9,765 nucleotides of DNA, taken from positions 1-9,765 of the forward strand of contig PWOE01000014.1 of NCBI GenBank assembly GCA_003557585.1, given 5' to 3'. This stretch comes from Candidatus Nealsoniibacteriota bacterium. Lineage in GTDB: Bacteria > Patescibacteriota > Minisyncoccia > Minisyncoccales > CSSED10-335. Shown here piece after piece: positions 6,507-9,765 of this stretch. Positions within the stretch are counted from its first letter, which is position 1. Every line of letters starts with the position of its first letter. Position numbers and translations under genes: made by a program. The notes below the pieces were generated by a model, which did not search any database, was not told the DNA's origin, and worked only from the letters and a program-made list of their open reading frames with translations.

Positions 6507-7274
6507 ATGAAAACACTATATATTGCTCTATTTATCATCTCTGTTGTATTGGTTGGAGGCTGGTATTACACGACCACCGAGTATGAAGAACCGGACGTAG
6601 AAAATGAACTTGTAGAGAAGGATTTGCGAGTAGAATTTATTCCCGAGGGGGGAATAGAGTCCCAAGAGATAAGAGTAGTAAGCGAAGAAGATGAGATTAT
6701 GTTTCAGCTTACAATTGATGAGTTGAATCAGTGGACTCAGGAAAATTGGGACGTTTTTGAGGAGGAACCGGAGGTGGGGGGAAGAGAAGTTGATTCGGGG
6801 GGTTTTGGGTTTTTTGACAGAGCTGCGGCCATTTCTCATGACAACAGAAGCATGATTTTTTCCGTTTCCGACTATGCGGTAGCTACTACGGTTTCGTTTG
6901 TTATTGTCGCCGATATTAAGTCGGGAGAAATGAATATGATTAACAAGCCGGCGCCCGGAAGTGTTGAGGATTATTTTTGGTCGGAAGATAACAACTTAGT
7001 TGCTTACACCCTAGGAACAGCTAGAGCGGGAGGAGATTTTCTTGGAGTAGACAATGTAGTTGATTTTGAAAGGGGATTTATACTAAACGAAGAGGATATT
7101 CTGGAAGTTTTGGATCCCGATCAGGAAGTGGTAGAAATTGGCCAGTTTATGCCTGTATTTAAAGATTTGGAATGGTCGGAAAACAGGCTTTATTTTGCTA
7201 CCGAGCATCTCGAGAACGACCGGATAAACTGGTCTGTTGATAGGGAGGGGACAGATTTACGCATAGAGGATTAA
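6507..7274 (+). CDS. Membrane-anchored extracytoplasmic protein of unknown function, 255 aa
   Basis: Residues 3-20 (TLYIALFIISVVLVGGWY) form one hydrophobic helix after a short MK start, fitting a signal anchor; there is no lipobox cysteine. The rest is acidic and would lie outside the membrane. From about residue 100 it alternates strands with turns such as AAISHDNRSMIFSVS, VADIKSGEMNMIN, YFWSEDNNLVAYTLG and LEWSENRLYFAT. These look like WD40/TolB-type beta-propeller blades, though only three or four could fit, so the fold may be incomplete or different. Its codons look more G+C-rich than those of the DUF262 gene. It ends eight bases before repeat copy D. No enzyme motif is seen, and no ribosome binding site precedes the ATG. 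Confidence 0.7.
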   Translation: MKTLYIALFIISVVLVGGWYYTTTEYEEPDVENELVEKDLRVEFIPEGGIESQEIRVVSEEDEIMFQLTIDELNQWTQENWDVFEEEPEVGGREVDSGGFGFFDRAAAISHDNRSMIFSVSDYAVATTVSFVIVADIKSGEMNMINKPAPGSVEDYFWSEDNNLVAYTLGTARAGGDFLGVDNVVDFERGFILNEEDILEVLDPDQEVVEIGQFMPVFKDLEWSENRLYFATEHLENDRINWSVDREGTDLRIED

Positions 7275-7282
7275 TAATCTGT

Positions 7283-7305
7283 TTGTGGACCTTTGAGGTC
7301 AACAT
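7283..7305 (+). repeat. Dispersed palindrome, copy D
   Basis: This copy reads TTGTGGACCT, loop TTG, AGGTCAACAT. The GACCT/AGGTC stem is perfect and the loop differs (TTG for CCG), so the stem is conserved while the loop varies. It begins eight bases after the stop of the membrane-anchored protein gene and ends 31 bases before the flavodoxin-like ATG. Confidence 0.88.
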
Positions 7306-7336
7306 AAGTTGTATAAGGAGCTAGAGTAAATAAAAG

Positions 7337-7807
7337 ATGAAACACGAAAAAAGAAAAGTCTTGATAATTTATGCTTCCATACATAAGGGAAATACTAAGA
7401 GAATTGCCGAGAGAATGGGTAGTGTTTTGGGAGCTAGAGTCGTCAGTTTTCAAGATGCCAAAAAAGAGGACATAGAAAATGCCGATTTAATCGGTTTTGG
7501 TTCCGGTGTTTATCTTTCTAAGTTTCACAAAGGATTAATTAACTTAGTTGAGGCTTTACCGGAAATGGGAAAAAAGAAGGCATTTTTGTTTTCAACAAGC
7601 GGAATGAGAAGAAATATTATATTGAACAGATCTCACGAACATTTTAAAAAGCTTCTTAGAGAGAAGAATTTTGAGGTAGTGGGAGAATTTGACTGCCTTG
7701 GATATGATACTTATGGGCCACTTAAATACATTGGAGGTATAAACAAAGGAAGACCCAATGAAAAAGATTTGAATGATGCAAGAAAATTTGCCGAGAGTTT
7801 ATTTTAA
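7337..7807 (+). CDS. Flavodoxin-like (FMN-binding) protein, 156 aa
   Basis: The protein has the flavodoxin fold signature. The phosphate-binding loop ASIHKGNTKRIA lies after the first strand VLIIY (residues 13-24, with GNT at 18-20). FGSGVYLSKFHK at 54-65 forms the second flavin loop, FSTSGM at 85-90 the third, and CLGYDTYGPLKYIGGINKGRPNEKDL at 120-145 is typical of short flavodoxin-family proteins. At 156 residues it is normal for a single-domain electron carrier or flavin reductase partner; no fused domain is present. AAGGAG at 7315-7320 is too far from the ATG to be a convincing ribosome binding site. It probably shares a transcript with the next gene, 17 bases downstream. Confidence 0.88.
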   Translation: MKHEKRKVLIIYASIHKGNTKRIAERMGSVLGARVVSFQDAKKEDIENADLIGFGSGVYLSKFHKGLINLVEALPEMGKKKAFLFSTSGMRRNIILNRSHEHFKKLLREKNFEVVGEFDCLGYDTYGPLKYIGGINKGRPNEKDLNDARKFAESLF

Positions 7808-7824
7808 TAAAAAGATAGAAAAAT

Positions 7825-8526
7825 ATGGAAAAATTTGAAAAACAATTTGATCCTTTTGGGAGAAGAATATACAAGAAGGACCAAAAAGAACCAAATGCAG
7901 AAGAAAAAAAGAAAAAAGAAGAATATTTTGAAGGAATGAAAGTTAGTGATGATCTAACACGAGGGGATATAAGGGCATTACAGGAACTAAGTGATAAGGG
8001 CAGTAATCGTTACGGAAGCACGTTTTGGGATAGAGAAGATGTAAGAAAATTTGCCGATATACATAATTTGAAAATCAAAAATATTCAAAAACATGAAGTT
8101 AATCATCCGGATAGACTAGTCATAGCAAAGGAGGGTACGGCAGAAGAGGTGTTGCGTGGAATTGTTTTGGAGATTAATGTTCCGGGAATAAACGAGAAAA
8201 TTACTTCTTTATACGAAAAAATGAAAGAAATGTCTGTCTTAGATACAATTGAGTTTTTGGATCAGTATCCTCGCTCAAAAGGATCGATAGAAGAGCCGGA
8301 AGTTGCCGTTCTTCAGGGGTTGTTTTTTGGATACAAGCCTTGTGATATAGAATATTATTTAAGGACAAGATATTTTGATGAACCGAAGCACAAACATGAA
8401 GAAGATGAGGAAATGATGGGTGAGTTGGAAAAGCTTGGGATAGAACATGTTCTATGTGAAAAATGTACTGAAGCCTTTTTTCTCAACGAGAATAATTTTC
8501 CTAAAGACGAAGAAATCGAGAATTAG
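7825..8526 (+). CDS. Hypothetical protein with C-terminal Cys/His cluster, 233 aa
   Basis: I do not recognise the family. The first 40 residues are Lys/Glu-rich and probably disordered. The middle (about 45-150) looks mixed alpha/beta. The C-terminal part has LFFGYKPCDIEYYLRTRYFDEP (C173), then HKH (H189, H191), then HVLCEKCTEAF (C211, C214), which could form a metal site. The FGYxxCxxxxY...HxxCxxC order weakly recalls archaeal/bacterial proteins with a GYPxCC...PCPxC pattern, but that is a loose resemblance. It starts 17 bases after the flavodoxin gene and is followed by repeat copy E and an intrinsic terminator, so it is the last gene of that unit. Confidence 0.7.
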   Translation: MEKFEKQFDPFGRRIYKKDQKEPNAEEKKKKEEYFEGMKVSDDLTRGDIRALQELSDKGSNRYGSTFWDREDVRKFADIHNLKIKNIQKHEVNHPDRLVIAKEGTAEEVLRGIVLEINVPGINEKITSLYEKMKEMSVLDTIEFLDQYPRSKGSIEEPEVAVLQGLFFGYKPCDIEYYLRTRYFDEPKHKHEEDEEMMGELEKLGIEHVLCEKCTEAFFLNENNFPKDEEIEN

Positions 8527-8554
8527 AAGAAATAAGAAAAATAGGGGATACTCT

Positions 8555-8577
8555 TTGTGGATCTCCGAGGTCAACAG
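8555..8577 (+). repeat. Dispersed palindrome, copy E, followed by a G8 run
   Basis: This copy reads TTGTGGATCT, loop CCG, AGGTCAACAG, and the stem is preserved with one wobble pair. It lies 28 bases after a stop codon and 24 bases before the intrinsic terminator. It runs directly into eight consecutive Gs (8577-8584) and then ATCGACAG. The same GATCGA motif follows copy F without the G-run. Confidence 0.88.
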
Positions 8578-8601
8578 GGGGGGGATCGACAGAAGTTATG
8601 G

Positions 8602-8629
8602 CCGAGAAAGTTTCTCGGATTTTTATTTT
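8602..8629 (+). terminator. Intrinsic terminator
   Basis: CCGAGAAA at 8602-8609 is the exact reverse complement of TTTCTCGG at 8611-8618, separated by one G; a realistic fold is a six-pair stem with a five-base loop. It is followed by ATTTTTATTTT. This should end the flavodoxin-like/hypothetical transcript. The other strand lacks a T-run, so it acts in the + direction only. Confidence 0.8.
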
Positions 8630-8630
8630 G

Positions 8631-8639
8631 TGATATGAT
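8631..8639 (+). promoter_or_regulatory. Extended -10 promoter for the P-loop kinase gene
   Basis: TGATATGAT combines an extended-10 TGn with TATGAT (8634-8639), directly after the terminator T-run and 27 bases before the ATG at 8667. No good -35 is present, as is common for extended -10 promoters. AGAGGA at 8652-8657 is a proper Shine-Dalgarno site nine bases before that ATG, one of the few clear ones in the window. Confidence 0.5.
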
Positions 8640-8666
8640 GGAATTGTAAAAAGAGGATAAAAATTT

Positions 8667-9188
8667 ATGAAAAAGACATTTCTATTGATAATTGACGGAA
8701 TGACCGGTTCCGGGAAAACGGAAATTTCAAAAGCGTTATCTGAAAGCATGCCAAGAGTTGCCGTTATTGGAATGGATAAAGTGAAAAGATTTATTTCTGA
8801 TTTTAAACGGGGCGAGAGAGACAATACTATTGCTCGAGATATAGTTTTTGAGATGGCAAAAAAATATTTAGATCATGGAATATCAGTTGTTATCGAGCAA
8901 ACATTCAGGTCAAAAGATAAAGAATTGAAGAAATATGATAATTTAGCCCGAGATTATGCTGTGCCGATATATAAAGTTCAGTTGTTTGCAAATCCTGAAA
9001 TTGCATTTCAAAGAGTCTTGAGGCGTCAAAAAGATTGGGAAATTAAAGTTCCGGAAAATAGAATTAAGCGAAACATATCATTCTTTGCAAGCAAAGAAGA
9101 CGAGCGGTTTTTTGTTATAGATACTTCAGATACTTCAATTGAAAAAACTAAAGAGGAAATATTAAAAATAGTAGGCGGGAATGAATAA
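8667..9188 (+). CDS. P-loop kinase/phosphotransferase (AAA_33-like)
   Basis: This 173-residue single-domain P-loop protein has Walker A GMTGSGKT at residues 11-18 directly after the first strand FLLIID. VIGMDKVKRFI with D37 is a likely substrate-binding acid. VVIEQTFR at 74-81 fits the second core strand and Walker B-like position. A basic lid, RVLRRQKDW with R116, R119 and R120, precedes a final FFVIDTSD strand. This layout is seen in AAA_33/zeta-toxin-like and small-molecule kinases (polynucleotide, chloramphenicol or tRNA-related kinases); the substrate cannot be named. The ATG at 8667 is supported by AGAGGA nine bases upstream. It appears to start its own transcript after the terminator at 8602-8629. 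Repeat copy F follows its stop. Confidence 0.85.
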   Translation: MKKTFLLIIDGMTGSGKTEISKALSESMPRVAVIGMDKVKRFISDFKRGERDNTIARDIVFEMAKKYLDHGISVVIEQTFRSKDKELKKYDNLARDYAVPIYKVQLFANPEIAFQRVLRRQKDWEIKVPENRIKRNISFFASKEDERFFVIDTSDTSIEKTKEEILKIVGGNE

Positions 9189-9190
9189 GT

Positions 9191-9228
9191 TGTTTGTGGA
9201 CCTGTTTGTGGACCCCCGAGGTCAACAG
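9191..9228 (+). repeat. Dispersed palindrome, copy F, with duplicated left arm
   Basis: TGTTTGTGGACC occurs twice in tandem (9191-9202 and 9203-9214), and the second copy runs into the full palindrome at 9206-9228: TTGTGGACCC, loop CCG, AGGTCAACAG. It starts two bases after the kinase stop codon and is followed by CGATCGA. The 12-base duplication gives two alternative left arms for one right arm. Confidence 0.9.
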
Positions 9229-9263
9229 CGATCGAAAAGTATTAGATATAAGTAAATATTTTT

Positions 9264-9614
9264 ATGGCTATATTAGGATTTCATTTTTCAGGAGTATATA
9301 AAGAAAAACTGCTAGATGGGACAAAAAAGGCGACCATTATGTCCGGTGAGCATTTTTTCAATATAGGTGAAGAGGCTCAACTTTATCTTTCAGAGAAGGC
9401 CAATTTATTTGAGGGTGTTGATGAAAAGCGAATCGGGAAAGCGTACATTGAAGAAGTTATTATTAAAAAGGTGAGTGAACTCGAAGAAAGAGAGGCTACT
9501 CTATGCGGAGATAAAAGCCTTAAAAGTTTGAAAGGTGCACTGAAGAAATGGTATGGTTGTACCAATAGCTCCGTAGTTACCTTTATTCGCTTTAAGTCGG
9601 AAATTTTTAGATAG
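9264..9614 (+). CDS. ASCH-domain-like (PUA-superfamily) protein, 116 aa
   Basis: The short protein follows the ASCH pattern: FHFSGVYKEKLLDGTKKATIMSGE at residues 6-29 (G19-T20-K21 with T24, the family's G-x-K-x-x-T loop), then FNIGEEAQLYLS (strand after the G), then RIGKAYIEEVIIKKVSEL (strand and turn), and a C-terminal strand VVTFIRF. ASCH domains are beta-barrels related to PUA domains and are thought to bind RNA or modified nucleotides; some cleave N4-acetylcytidine. The specific role here is unknown. There is no clear ribosome binding site. It follows the kinase gene by 75 bases holding repeat copy F. Confidence 0.7.
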   Translation: MAILGFHFSGVYKEKLLDGTKKATIMSGEHFFNIGEEAQLYLSEKANLFEGVDEKRIGKAYIEEVIIKKVSELEEREATLCGDKSLKSLKGALKKWYGCTNSSVVTFIRFKSEIFR

Positions 9615-9662
9615 TTTCAAATAAAACATGCCGATTTTTTAAGAATAAGATAAAAGAAAATT

Positions 9663-9765
9663 ATGAGTATCATGAAGAAGATAAGCGGGAATGAAAGAAA
9701 ATATGTGTTTCCGGGGACGGAAGTTGATATTGTTTTAAAGGAGGATCAAGCTACCGGCAAGTTAA
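9663..9765 (+). CDS. ywbE: YwbE family protein, N-terminal fragment cut by the window end
   Basis: The frame reads MSIMKKISGNERKYVFPG, then TEVDIVLKEDQATGKL, and runs off the window. The sequence PGxxVxIVLKEDQxTGKL is the recognisable start of YwbE/DUF2196 proteins, small (about 65 residues) conserved proteins of unknown function with a predicted beta-barrel. Two in-frame ATGs (9663 and 9672) are possible starts; neither has a clear ribosome binding site. About 30 further codons should lie beyond the window. Confidence 0.75.
   Translation, partial: MSIMKKISGNERKYVFPGTEVDIVLKEDQATGKL

Noticed and set aside
8447..8638. A 63-codon + strand frame overlapping the end of the unknown Cys/His protein
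   Set aside because: It runs out of frame through the end of a real gene, repeat copy E and the terminator; the product has no recognisable feature.
3607..9228. CRISPR array made of the 23-base repeats
   Set aside because: The copies are separated by whole genes rather than by short uniform spacers, and no cas gene is present.
1..9765. Alternative genetic code with TGA read as glycine, as in some CPR lineages
   Set aside because: The DUF262 and HIT genes end naturally at TGA and no recognisable protein continues through a TGA codon.

Overview
The window is AT-rich (about one third G+C by eye) bacterial DNA with every convincing gene on the + strand, short intergenic gaps and many small proteins of unknown role. 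TAA, TAG and TGA all end genes and no TGA is read through, so the standard bacterial code fits. Few genes have a clear Shine-Dalgarno site. The compact layout and the mix of families (DUF167/YggU, a HIT protein, a flavodoxin-like protein, a YwbE-type end, a decayed type I restriction gene) suggest an uncultivated small-genome bacterium of the Patescibacteria/CPR kind. That placement is inference; no phylogenetic marker is present.

Left part (1-4392), a defence-like block. It holds an unrecognised acidic protein (6-530), the C-terminal stub of a type I restriction HsdR subunit (512-949), and an 828-residue nuclease (1096-3582). The nuclease carries an N-terminal DUF262 (ParB-like) domain, a DUF1524 HNH-type HHIFP motif, an RNxxxH HEPN-like segment and a DUF4268-like tail. 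Next come a small PD-(D/E)XK nuclease-like protein (3652-4125) and a two-helix membrane protein of the superinfection-immunity type (4144-4392). Together these look like a remodelled anti-phage island.

Middle part (4393-6506). A HIT-domain protein (4415-4840) is followed by a G+C-rich, highly palindromic REP/MITE-like element (4881-4993), a DUF167/YggU protein (5051-5308) and an alpha/beta hydrolase (5316-6239). The following 267-base gap holds a 33-codon ORF resembling the start of a GrpB-type protein, then possible promoter boxes.

Right part (6507-9765). It holds a membrane-anchored extracytoplasmic protein, a flavodoxin-like protein, an unknown Cys/His-containing protein, an intrinsic terminator backed by an extended -10 promoter, a P-loop kinase, an ASCH-like protein and the start of a YwbE-family gene.

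The most unusual signal is a dispersed 23-base near-palindrome (arms TTGTGGACCT and AGGTCAACAA around a CCG loop). At least six copies lie between 3607 and 9228. Five have the same orientation and sit at or within 28 bases after a stop codon, and one supplies the last codons of the YggU gene. This looks like a 3'-UTR-associated repeat family of unknown function.
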